Assembly: GCA_024195265.1 (NCBI GenBank)
Contig: JAJLRJ010000010.1
Location: forward strand, 26,149,676-26,213,675
Reading direction: 5' to 3'
DNA from: Dendrophyllia cribrosa
Lineage: Eukaryota; Cnidaria; Anthozoa; Scleractinia; Dendrophylliidae
DNA: 64,000 bases
Positions 40,701 through 54,229 of the stretch are shown piece by piece. Positions within the stretch are counted from its first letter, which is position 1. Every line of letters begins with the position of its first letter. A model generated the notes under the pieces. It was not told where the DNA came from. It made no database searches and worked only from the letters and a program-made list of their open reading frames with translations. Position numbers and translations under genes: made by a program.

Positions 40701-43700
40701 CGTGACACTTCAGTAACGCTGTTTTACTGGAAGTGAGAGTAGCCGGAAGTCACTAAACAGGAAGTGTAAATGGCAAAGCTATGAACCTGAAGTGCACAAT
40801 TTAAAATATGCGTGCATAAATTTGCATGCAAAATCGTGACACAAAAAATAAAAATATTAAAAAAAAGAAAAACGAAGGCCATTTTATAACTCATGCCGCT
40901 ACACGCATGAGTAATAAAAAACGCTTTTCATGTTTTCATAGAGTTGGAGTACTACAAAAAAATGGAAACATTTGGTACACAAACACAAGTCGTTGTACCA
41001 AAACGGAAGCGATCCTGAGCAAAAATTCTAGTCAAATTGTCACATTTAACAGGTCGGATAATGATCAAAATGTGAAAGAAGGAAATGTATTTTACATCAC
41101 CTGGATGATGTGTTCCTCTCAGTGCATTGTTATCCTTGTTTAGTCTCTGCATAATCACCTGTTATGACACCAATAAAACATTGAAGAAAACTTCTAATAA
41201 ACTCTTAAGTAATGGTCCTAGTAATAAGTAGGCAACCCAACGGCAAGGAATGCAGAAGGGTGTTAATTGTGACATTGTTGAAACCATCCACCTCATTGGT
41301 TAAAACGTGAAAATCTACCATAACTTAACCAGGTAGTGCATTTATTTCTCTCTAGTTTACTAATTGATTCCCTAATTTAGTGAAAACTATTCTGAGTTTT
41401 AATGCAACCAAAATTTTATGTGGGAAACATGTAAAATTAGAAGCCTTTCTTGGCCATTGTTTTGGAGTTTCATGATTGGATGAAATCTTGTAGCACAAAA
41501 GAAACATCACTTTGAAATAAAGTTCCAGTACATTTTATTTAAAAAGCATGTTGTCCATAGGTTGATGCATTCTCAGTAAAAAAACCTAAACGATCTTATG
41601 TGGGGAAAGCGAAATGCTGTGGAACAATGGAGCATTGCCTACTTCTTACATGCATTGTTACTTAAAGCAAATTTCATAACAAATTACAGACAGAATTTCA
41701 ATTTTCACCTTCCAGTTAGCATTGACATCATCAAACTCTGCCGACTCTCTGGGAAGTTGTTTACGAATGTCCTCACCAAGGAAAATATTCTGTCAGAAAT
41801 AAAGACACATTGTGAGAAGTAATGTATTCTAAATAAATAACAAAAGATTTTAAAGCATTAAAACCTTCAGAAGGTGATGATTTGCTGTATGTCCCCAAGT
41901 ACAGTTGTGATGACGAGACACTAGTACTACCACTACAAATTAACCCTTTCACTCCCAGAGTCAATTATGGAGACATGTAGTGTAGTTCTAACTTTTGAGT
42001 TTGTTGTGGTGTGACCATTCAAATGGAACCTCTTCAGCGGTACTTTTGCATGGTACCATTTGTTCTAACTTTTGAGTCTGTGGACAAAATCCTTTGGTGT
42101 GACCATTCAAATGAAACCTCTTCAGCAGTACTTTTGCATGGTACCATTTGTTCTAACTTTTGAGTCTGTGGACAAAATCCTTTGGTGTGACCATTCAAAT
42201 GAAACCTCTTCAGAAGTACGTTTGCATGGTACCATTTGTTTTTCAATATTTTACAAAATGAAATTTGGAATTTTTCTTGAATTTTGATCTTTGGTACTCT
42301 TGAGAGTCAAAGGGTTAGGGAGTGATCATAATAAACAAAACTCGATGAGGACCCATCTCGTGTAGGGGTAGAGTGACTACAAAAGATGCCATCTATCTGA
42401 TGAGCCTAATGGACGAAATTTATTGGCCTTAAATTTGGGATGAGACTTTAAGTAATGATCCGCATAAGAAGGATAGTGCTGAATGGCAATGCACGATGGA
42501 ATGTCAACTGTTTTCATTGTTACAACTAGTGATCTCATTGGCCAAGACTCAACAACTGCTAAAACGTTAAGGTTCAAGGTGCATTTAGTCTAATTTTTTT
42601 GAAGGTTTCAAGTAATTCGAGACCCAATTGCACAACATGCAAGTTTTAAAAGATATTGTGTTTGGGGAACTTCATCAAAGAAGCAAAATTATTAGCTATT
42701 GTCTTTTGCTATTCTGATTGGTTAAGCACGAACACTTCCTAAAATTTATTTGGCGCAAATAGATTTTTGTTATTTTTATAATGAAATATAATTATGAACC
42801 ATCAGCTCTTCCCCTATTTTTGAAATCAAAGATATTCTATGTGGGAAAGAGTCAATGCCACAGAACAATGAAGTTTACTTTAGGTCTTATGTGGAGCATT
42901 ACTTAATATTCTGTGTGCAGGACGCTTGCATTACAAGTGAGATGGCACACAGAGGTTTCAATCTTTTTCTCAGTTTCTTCTCCTGATAGAATGGGGGCTA
43001 TACCAACAAGACGCCATCTTTTAAGGTGGGGGACGGAGGTACATTAAATAGACCACCAGTCTTTTTGTAAAAATGGTGGGTCCTGCCCGAGTACAATAGT
43101 TTTGACCAATTCCCTTATAGACTTTTTGCAATTTCTTTGCAAGGTGAACCCACATTAAAAATGTTCAAGGAATACTGATCAAAGGAACAAGGAACTCTAC
43201 AACTGTACCGGAGGCATAAAAAAGAAAGTTAAAGTGCCACTACGACGAAAATTTTTGTATTTCTTTTCCGCTTTTTTTAACGCAAATGTATCTAATAGGT
43301 TTAGACAAATGCGAACTACTATAAATTAGATTGATATATGCTTACACAGCCGAGAAATAGCTGGCCGAAAACCCACGAAAATCACATATAATCTGTCCGC
43401 CATTACTCCGTTCATAAATCCGATCCCACGTTCTACTGGTTTGCGATCTGGCACACGTGACTTGATTTGTGACGTCAATGACTCAACGCGGTTCCCTCTG
43501 GGTCACAGACAACAAAGCCAAAAGGCACGTGTTGAGTCATTGATGTCACAAAATCTTTAGGCCAACTCGATCCAACACTCAGGGTTCGGTCCCGGTCATT
43601 TTTGAATTGAGTAATGGCGGCAAGCCGAATTCGAAATGTAAAGTTAAAATAATGAGTACGTACGAGTTTTGACTTGAAACTTCGCAAGGTAAATAACGAG

Positions 43701-46700
43701 TACTTATATTTGGGTGACCCGAAAAAACTGACCCCGGTCCGTGGACCCCCTGTACGGACCGGGTCCACGGACTGCTTACGGACCGGTCCACGGACCACCC
43801 CTACGGACCACCCCCCAAAGAGACATAACAATTATAAATAAGCTGAAAGTGTTGACTTACCGGTTGTTAGGATAGTTCACTCGTGTCGGCAACCGTTATG
43901 CTTAGTAGATTTAACCAGATTTAATAGACTACTCGAGGTCAAACTTGGGCGCAAATTCGTTACACATTGTAATTTCCTTCGCCGTGACAATGTATGGAGG
44001 AAGACCCGCCGGGGCTGACCGGAGTGCCTTGAAAATGACCGATAACTATTTTCTATTTGAGCTTTTTTTCCCTCCACCATTTTTTTTCAGCCCAATCTCT
44101 AGCGGGTTTATGAACTTGTCCCAGGCTTCACAACATGTTGCTCTCTTATGTCTCATGGCAGCCATGGACAACCGGTAAGAATTGTTGAATATTAATCACT
44201 TTTATTCTTTTGTTGTTTGGGCCATCTGCATTTGTTGCCACTTTAAGGTGACTCGACCCAGTTTTTTTGGGGGGGTATCATCCTACTTTGAAGCTCTCTG
44301 GTATCCCCACCTTTACTTTTATCATAAGTCTATCACATAGAATGGATAACGTATAGATCAATCTACAATATAATATAAAATATTTGGCGATCGGAGTAAA
44401 TGTCACGTGGTTATAATGCCACGCCCCTTTGAGGTCTGAGTCGAAAATCTGCTGTTACCAGCATTTTTTCGTGGAAATCTCTCGGCTACACATATGCTCA
44501 CCGAGATATGGTAATTAGTATGAAAAAATAGAAGGGATTCCCGTCACATAACGTCTGCAGCCAGGAGTGTACATCATGCCGAGAATTGATTAAAAATCAT
44601 GCGTTAAACCTCTATGATGTATCACGCGATCGCCTGTCTCAGGCCGTACCAAAATTACCATATCTCGGTGAGCATTCGGAGGTCAGCCAAGCGTAGTCAT
44701 TGCACGCGTGCTGAACAAGAATGCTGTATAATGACAGAATAGAAACAATAGACAACTCCCAGAGCACAAACTCAGCCAAAACGCTAAAAATCTTCAATGT
44801 TTACTCAACTTTGGGCTTATAGAAGATAATGTCACAGTTTTTCAATGACCATGAAATTCAGAATCCGGGCAGTTAGTTAATCAATTGTGGCCCTGAAAAA
44901 TTTGAAGGAAAAAAAAACTACGAATTTTTAAGAAAATGCTTTTTTCGTGAGAAGGACTCTTAAACGCTGACAAACGTCAACAAATAGCTAAAACTATAAT
45001 TTCTATATGTTTCCTTTGCTCGAAATCGCGCGCATTTACAAGGCCCTAAAGCTTTTTGCTGACTTGCAAGGACTCATCTGTTATAACGATCCCCAAAATA
45101 AAGGGATAAGTCTCATAGTTTATTAGATATAATCGTGTAAAGTTTGCTTATCATTTTCGCTTAAATTATGACCTAAATTTGGAAACCACTGAATTTCTCG
45201 AATTGGGTCTTTGCGATGTTGGTGAAATTCTGCTAAGCGCAAGGCATTAATGCGCACTATGTGTAGCCGAGAGATTTCCACGAAAAAATGCCGGTAACAG
45301 CAGATTTTCGACTCAGACCTCAAAGGGGCGTGGCATTATAACCACGTGACATTTACTCCGATCGCCAAATATTTTATATTATATTGTAGATTGATCTATA
45401 TGTTATCCATTCTATGTGTTAGACTTATGATAAAAGTAAAGGTGTGGATACCAGATAGATTCAAAGTAGGATGGTAACCCTCCCAAAAAACTGGGTCGAG
45501 TCACCTTAAACAGATTGCAAATTGAAATTCAAGTCAAACTAATTTTTTTTTCAAAGCTAAAAAAAATATCATTGAAAAGAATGACTGTTTACATACAGTT
45601 TATATGTTCTGCTTTATCCTGTATGCGAAGTGAAGTATGGTGCATGTCTGGTCTTCTCAAATAGTAGTGCAATATATTTTAAAAGTGCTTCCCCCACCGC
45701 ATCTACCACCAGCCCCCCCCCCCCCCCCCCCCCTCCCCCACACCCCCACCCCCTGAAACTAAACCAAGGATATATATTTAACAAATAAATGATTTTATGC
45801 ACTGTAGCAGTGCATAAATAAAGATTTTGAAATAAAGATGATGATGATGATAATGTTCTGCGGCTTCCGGTCAGGTGGTCGTAAGGAGTTACCCTTACTA
45901 GTCACACTATTAAGGCGCGGATCAGGTTCATTTGGTCCTCTTTGGCCTAGAACATCCAACTGAGTATTGAGCTACGTCCATCATTCAAGGGAATTTCTTG
46001 ATTTCCCACCCCTCCCCCCCCCCAGTTTCCCTTCTAATTTACATTACATGTGCATGCGTGGGTATCCCCTCACCTTTGCCGGGAACAATTTCATTTAGAG
46101 TTATTGTTCTGTCATTTTGTCATAATTATTGCTTACAATAAACGGCTACGTGTGTGGCCAAAATATGCCAAAAGGTGTAATGTCATCTCTCTTCCCAGCA
46201 AACAGAGCGCAACCAAGGCAACGAACGAAAAATAGGCAATGGGCATAAAGAATTTTATCAGAACAATTACAAATAACTGAAGAGTATGAAGTGGCATCTA
46301 CGGACACTTCAAATAAAATAACATGCGTATGGGATTCACTTTTCCTCATCACGTAATACATTTGTTTTAAACACAAAAATAATGTTCAGGCAAAGGGAGG
46401 TGATTACCTAAAGTGTTATTTGTAATTCCGCTGACCAATTCGGTACTCTAATTTGAGAAGCTTGGGACGAGTTCATAAACCCGCGAGAGATTGGGCCAAA
46501 AAAAATGGCAGAGGGAAAGAAATCACTAATAGAAAAAAGTTATCGGTCATTTTCAAGGCACTCCGGTCTTCCTCCATACATTGCCACGGCGAAGGAAATT
46601 ACAATGTGTAATGAATTTGCGCCCAAGTTTGACCTCGAATAGTCTGTTAAATCTAGTTAAATCTACGAAGCATAATGGTCGCCGACACGAGTGAACTATC

Positions 46701-49700
46701 CTAACAACCGGTAAGTCAACACTTTCAGCATATTTATAATTGTTATGTCTCTTTGGGGGGTGGTCAGTAGAGGGGGTCCGTAGGGGTGGTCCATGGACCG
46801 GTCCGTAAGCAGTCCGTGGACCCGGTCCGTACAGGGGGTCCACGGACCGGGGGTCAGTTTTTTCGGGTCACCCCTTATATTTTCAAAATATGAAGAGAAC
46901 AGAAAATGTATATTTTTTGATCATAGTGGCACTCCACTATAACAAACACTTTCAGGACCTAAATTTGGTGTCTGTAATAGAGTATGTACAATCGGGATTA
47001 TTTTCATGTTCAGATGACAAACCTCCAAGTACATCCACTGTCGTTGAACTGTTAGTATCATTTCAGTGACTTCCAAGATGAGGGACAGCGTTCTTTCCCA
47101 TTTGTCAACCTGTTAAATACCACACAATGTTGAGTGCTTTATATTATCAAGTAACAAGCTAATTGCAGTTTGGCTGAAAAGCTACATCACAAGGCAAATG
47201 AATGACTAACCCAGCAGAATTAGTAACACACAGAACAGTGAGTTAGAAATCAGCGATGGCTTATCCTTTGCAGTAAAAGTGATCTCAAACTGAGGCTTGC
47301 CTTATGATCTTGTAAACAAAGTTTGTGAGTCAAGTACCGCTAATATGAAGCGAGATGAAAATAATGTGAAAATATGTAACTCAATTCCTAGAAAAGATAT
47401 GTATTATCATCCCATCCGGGGGGGGGGGGGGGAGGAGGGGGGGGGGGGGAAGGGGGGAGGGACTCTTGATGCTATTGTTATACAGTAACTAGAGATACTG
47501 TAAGTATATTCTGTAATGACCATGCCACCTCTCACTAGCACTTTTTTAGTGCCGGTACAGCAACAAGTTAAGGCAATTGCCCTCAGTTTTTCTTTTTTTT
47601 TTCCGCCATGTTTTTGTATATCTATCTTTGTGCATCGCGTTACATCTGGGTACAAGAATACCCATGCATGCACTGCGAGAAAACTTTCAGCCCATGATAC
47701 TTGGGATTTGGTGTGATGCAAGCAGAAGCGAAACAAATTTGGGTTTTATTGTTTGTTGCTGTTTACTCGTGCCGGATCTGTTTTTCTTTTTACTCTTCAT
47801 GTTTTCGTCTCTCATTTGTGCATTGCATTAAATCTGAGTAAGAGAATACGGATGCATGTGAGCAGAAGCAAAACTAATTTTGGTTTTATTTGCCTGTTGC
47901 TGTTTACGTCCCCACGAGTAACATACATTACTGGCACGAGTATAGGCTATGTGAAGCCTCTAGTGTTTTTATAATTCTTACCTCAGCCTCAAAAGCCTTG
48001 ACATATCGTGATGCTTTCATGGTGGACAAAGTGACCTGGTTATCTTCCAGCTGCTGGAAGACATCATCTGTTGCCCTGGAAATAGATATATAATTTCCCT
48101 TGAATTCTGTTGGGCAATTCAAGTCAAAGGCTTGTATATACATGTTTGCTGAAATCCAGGCACGTTGACGAGCCACAATAACAAAACAAACTCAACCCAA
48201 GTTGAGGAATTGCTGCCCAAAAACCAGTTTGTAATTCCAAGTCATGGGTGCAGGCACAATCAGGGGTATAGAATGGTAAATTCGAGACTTCGCGAGACTG
48301 CGAGACCCTTTACGAAAAATTCGAGACCGAGACTTTAGTGTTTCTATCAAATCCGAGCCTGAGACTTTACCTCTAAAACATCAAATGTGGGGCCGATAGT
48401 ACTTAAACAGCGTGACAGAAATCTCCAACGGAAGCTGAGAGTTACGAGATCCAAATTATCAAAATTTGAGACTTCGAGACTTCGAAAATTATAGCGAGCC
48501 CGAGATTCAGAGACTCCAATTTCAAATGCCGAGAATTTGAGACTGGGGGAATATTTTCCGAGACGCATCATTTCCGATAGACCATTCTATACCCCTACAA
48601 TCGCAACAAACAGTGCAACCCACATCATGACTAATCCAACCCTATCTGATATAATTTATTTATTTAACAAAAAACAGAAGGCCAAGCCATGTATTTTTAT
48701 ATATTTGTATTTTTTTTAATGTCTTTAAAAAACCCCAGGCAATTAAGAACATGAAACAAAATAATCTTGAAAGGGCAAGCTGGAAGCTTGTGCTTTCTTG
48801 ATTACTAGAATGTTCTCAAATTTTGAAAGAAAATTAAGCTGAAAATAAAATTTAATTGACAAATAAAGAAGGCCAAAGCATGTATTTTATTGTCGTAGAA
48901 CATAACAAGCATTTGAGAATACCAAAGAGATCTGGAAAGAACGAGCTGGAGGCTAGTGCTTTCTTGATTTCTTCAATGTTCTCAAATTTCTCCAGAAAAT
49001 GAAAACGAAAATAAAACTAACTTTTAAAACTCTATTTGCTTACTAATTGAAATATTTTTAATCTAACTCACTTCTCTTCATTTTCATATTTCTTTATAAA
49101 ATGTATGCCTCAAAAAGCGTTCTTTTCGCTTCTGTTTTGTCTTCTAAAAATGCACTTAAATATTCCTGGCTTGATACAATCATTGCCGCAGCAGCACAAT
49201 CCACATCATGACTTATTCAACATGACTTAATTAACGATTACAAATCATGTAGCAATAAAGAAGGCCAAATCATGCATTATAATTGTCGTAGAACATAACA
49301 GGCATTTAACAACACCAAAGAGATCTGGAAAGAACGAGCTGGAGGCTAGTGCTTTCTTGATTTCTTCAATGTTCTCAGATTTCTTCAGAAAATGAAAATG
49401 GAAATAAAACTAAGTTTTAAAACTCTATTTGCTAACTAATTGAAATTTTTTTAATCTAACTCACTTCTTTTCATTTTCATACTTCTTTTAAGTATAAAAT
49501 GTATGCTTCAAAAAGCATTCTTAAAAATGCACTTAAAAATTCCTGGCTTGATAGAATCATTGCCAGCAGCACAATCCACATCATGACTAATTTAACATGA
49601 CTTTAATGATAACAATGTAGCAATAATAATAAATAATAATAATAATAATAATGTAGCAATAATAAATAGAAGGCCAAATCATGCATTATATTGTCGTAGA

Positions 49701-52700
49701 ACATAACAGGCATTTACATGTAACAACACCAAAGGTCTGAAAAGAACGAGCTAGAGGCTAGTGCTTTCTTGATTTCTTTAGTGTTGTCAAATTTCCCAAG
49801 GTAATGAAAACGAAAATAAGTCTACTTTTGAAAACTTATTTGTTTGCCATTTGAATTTTTTTTTAACAAACTCACTCCTTCATTTTTAACTTGTAAATAT
49901 GTTAAAGCATTGAACGAGTTACAGTTGACAGGGACAGATATGCAAATTTCACTTCTGTAATCACTGGGCTGTAAACTTTTCTTTATCTTATCTCCATTAA
50001 AATATTAAAATTTAACCTCGTAACTCACTTAACCCATGATAGCAAAATGGATAGGTTGCTGTTATTCCAGTCAAATGACTCAGGATCGAATCCTGGTCCT
50101 TTTTCCCTTTCTTTTCTTCTTTTTTCTGAACTGGACATTCTGAATGTAATGTATAGTTTTTTTTTTGCATTTGAAGTCATTCAATTTTCAAAAAATATCG
50201 AACCATATTTAAAACAATATTGTGTTACGCATTTATGGCTCGCTGTGTAAAGTTTAGGGACAGACCATTTAATTTTTGTGGGGGGGGGTTGGCAATTTCT
50301 TCTGAGTATATTAATTTATTTTTCAGCATCACTATTTCCAAGAATTTTTTTTACCAAAACAAGTCTCTTTTTTTCACATAATTTTCTTGTGCACAATTTT
50401 TTTTCTCTTAACCTGGCCTTCTTCTGCAGGAATTTTTTTTTTTTTGGTAATCACATTACGTGACAGGCATTTGACAACACCAAAGAGATCTGGAAAGAAC
50501 GAGCTAGAGGCTAGTGCTTTCTTGATTTCCTTTAGTGTTCACAAATTTCCCAAGATATTTAAAATGAAAATAAATATGCTTTTGAAAACTTTATTTGTTT
50601 ACCATGGAAACTTTTTTTAATTAAAATCACAGCTCTTTGTTTTTATATTATTTTCTTTTTAGAGTTGTGCTTCAAAAAGCGTTTTTGTTTTCACTTTTGT
50701 GTTGTCTAAACATGCTTTTCTATGTTTTTAACTTTATTATTTAAAAAAGAAACATGTTTTTAACTTAATCAAAGAACACACAGAGTTCAATCTAAATAAA
50801 AATCTATATTTTATCTTTTTAAAATATATTATCTACATTTATAACATTCATACTTAAGTCTGAAATGTCCACGGTCCTTGTAGGGTCCAATATCCAGAGT
50901 TATCTGTTCCCAGCTTTCAGCAATGTTTGTGATGGCCTGATGACCAAAACATACAATGTGTTATAAAGTGATGTTGCCAAATGTGCAATGACAAAAAAAG
51001 TATTTCAGGCTCATAGAGATGCAAAACGTAGCAAAAGGAGATGGTTAAGTGATACCCTCAGGATACGAGATGTAATAATATTTTATCAAACACGAGGAAC
51101 AATGTTTCATCAGATTTCAAAATACTGAGAAGTGGGTTGGAAAAACAAAGCGCAGCCAAGTTGTTTTTTAACCCACTTCAAGGTTTTTGAAAATCTGATG
51201 AAACACTGTTTCGAGTGATCTGATCTGCACTTGACTGGATTACCCATGGGAAAAAGAAAGAGGGGGTGAGCTATCCAAACTTGGAGACAGACATGCATGT
51301 CAGAATTGCAGTGGGCAGAGGCAAAGAAGGTGTTGCAAGACAATGCAATCATGGAATATGCTGGTCTTGAACCTTTGGTCCTCAAAGAACTAGGAAGTAA
51401 CTGCATCTCAAAGCCCATTTAAATAGTACATGACATATTTATCACAAACGTTAGATAGAAGTGGTTTTTGTTTTTTGTTTTGTGTCAATTAATAAAATTT
51501 GCTTACAACTGTCGCGCATAAAACAGATTTTGAAAGTTATTGTAAAACCCTAAGGCATATTGTAACCAGACAAATTTTTCATGAGCGGAGTTACAACTAT
51601 TTTGAAATGAAGTGAATGGCACATGGTACAAATGTCACAATTGTGACAATTGTAAGCAAAAGTCATAGTGTGTAAATCGGCGATCAGCGAAGCAAAATGT
51701 TAGAGACATACTTGTTCGATGGACAGCTCCTTGCTAGCAGCACCAGACACTTCACTGATTTGCTCTGCAAACTGATCCAAACCAAGCTCAATGATCTTCT
51801 CAAGAGTGAAATCCTCAGCTGAATGACAGAACAGAAAGTCAATAAGAAATCTGTTTAGTAACCAGTATTTTTACATAATATTCAAGCTTTAATTCTCTCT
51901 GAAACTTTTTGCCAAGTGTATGTACTGCATGGTTATGCTGTATTTAGTTACTTTTTTTTCTAGGCATGATGATCCAAATTTGCAGTCTTTCCTTGGGTAT
52001 AGATACACGTGGATTGAGATAGATAACTTTATTGTGCCTTGCATGGCATCTGATTTTCTGAATAGCAACAGCAAGGTCTACAATTCAAACCTCAAAACCT
52101 CCACATTTCGTGGTAACTTATTATGCACATGTAGAAAGGATGTAAGACAGTCCTAATGCTCACCAGTGTGGTCAAAAGGCTTCTGAACCTCAGACTTGAT
52201 CTGTGCCCAGTGCCTGTCCCTCATGGCTGGGTTCTTTAAATCTTGGATCAGAGGCATGGTACGCTTGAACTGCTCAATACGAGACTTGATGGACTCACAG
52301 ATCTCCCAGTTTCTATCCTTCAACCGCAACAGCAATCCATAACGTTAGATACTATGCATGCAATTGTTAATTGGGTTTATATAGCAATATTGATTCAATT
52401 AGCATGCAAAACATCTTTTTTCTTTAACAAAAGTGAGTGAAGGGTTTGTCTTCTCATATCTAAATCATTGCATGCAAAACCAAGACCATTCCTATAAAAA
52501 AAAGTGTCCACAATGGGTCTCTTAAAGGTAACTGCAGAATTTGTAACATATATCACAAAATAATCTCAAATAAACATTTCAACTTACACCAGGTTGAAAG
52601 GACAACCTCTATTGAGCGACCACTTGTCCACTACACTAAATTTCTTCCTTTAATCAAAATAATTCTACTTCGGACCTCTCCAAGGCAAATGGCTTTCCTG

Positions 52701-54195
52701 GTTTATGCAAGGTTCTTGTAAGCTTACAAGCGATTCTCATTCTCTTGGCTTTATGTCCCACTTGGGATGAAGATAACTGATTTTACAATGATTTCACGAG
52801 ACTCTTAAAGGGACACAGTGTCCCAGCTCAAATATCATGTTTTCAAGATTATGGCCAGGATTGAGCTTGCTTTACTATCTTGAAATTGAAAGAAACCATC
52901 GTCAAAAGTGATACAAGCAAAGAAATATGAACTAAACAGACAAAATAATGGCTAAAAAAGTCAATTTTACTAAAATAGCAAGTTTGATTTCTTGACCGCC
53001 TGTCAATAAATCAAATTTTATGAACTGTAATCCACTTCAATCATTGCAATCCTGTACTTTATCTCCAAACTGCCACTTATTTTTGCTCTATAGAATCTTT
53101 TTGTCCAACAAAGTTGTGTATTTGGTGGCATTTGGCGATATAACGTGGTAATAAGCAAAGCAAAATTTTGCTATTTTGACAGGACAGTGTGTGTCCCTTT
53201 AATGTAGTTTAGTACCTTCACTTCTCTGACCAACTTGTTCAACCTCTTAAACAGCAGCTGTGATGTAGTCTCCATATCAGTGGTGACCAGTTCCTCAAAC
53301 TTGCCCACTTTCCAGCCATCCCACAGCTCTTCCCATTCCTTAGTAACAGTCCAAACCTGCTCCAGGTATTCCAGATCCTTTTCTATTCCTTGCAGGTCCT
53401 TTGATGGCGGCTGCTCGATCTTGAAGATGTTCAATCCTCGCCTAAGCTTGGTTTCTTGAGACTTCAGATTGGTGACTTGTTCGTGGTAGGTCCTGAGCTC
53501 CTCCAAGGCCTTCAGAAGATGGAATAATAATTTTGTTTACCTTTTTTCACAACTATACATAGAGCAGGTACTACAACACAAGAAACTCAGCAGTGCCTAT
53601 ACTCTTTGGGAATAGTGCCCCGGGTTCTTTAACATTCGCTACTGTTATTTGGCATGAGAATAAGATGAAGAGGACAAGTTTTAATGCCACTATGCACATA
53701 ATGTTATCAACTCAACTAAGATAAGGTGTTTTAAACAAAATAATTTTTTTATTCAGGTCTGTTAAATATGGCTAAATTAAATTTAGACTCAAGCCAATGT
53801 TGGTCAGTGGTTCTTTGGAGTGGTCATGTGCATTGAGTTGCATATGTTGTAGGTTAAAATTATTTATGTTAAAAATAATTCAAACTAGGTTAATTTTTAT
53901 TTTCCTTTGTCCCAGATTCATTAACATAATCTCAGACAAAAGAAAATAAAAATTAACTTAGTTTGAAATTATTTTAACCTAAAATAATTTTAACCTACAA
54001 CATATACAGGGTTTCTCAGGTGTTTTTCTACATGCAGGTTGTGTGTAAATGTGCAGTTGCCATTGAACTTCTAACGTACTAATGGTGTACTAATGGTGTG
54101 CTAATTGGCTCCCATCCCTCCCTCCCCATGGTTGGTTAGGTAAGTATTTGGGTTCGGTAAGTATCTCCACTGATATTATCAGTGTGACAGTGCCA

Positions 54196-54229
<34 letters not shown>

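Larger units (their letters stand above)
43712..46874. mobile_element. Element H (3.16 kb, 420-bp inverted arms)
   Basis: Termini GGGTGACCCGAAAAAACTGA and TCAGTTTTTTCGGGTCACCC. Inverted arms run 43712-44131 and 46453-46874. The 8-bp direct repeat TTATATTT at 43704 and 46875 matches the uninterrupted site in G copy 1. No transposase recognised. Confidence 0.9.
43229..46934. mobile_element. Element G copy 2, interrupted by element H
   Basis: Reverse-orientation G element, about 535 bp once H and one duplication are removed. Start TTAAAGTGCCACTACGACGA; end TTGATCATAGTGGCACTCC. Confidence 0.9.
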
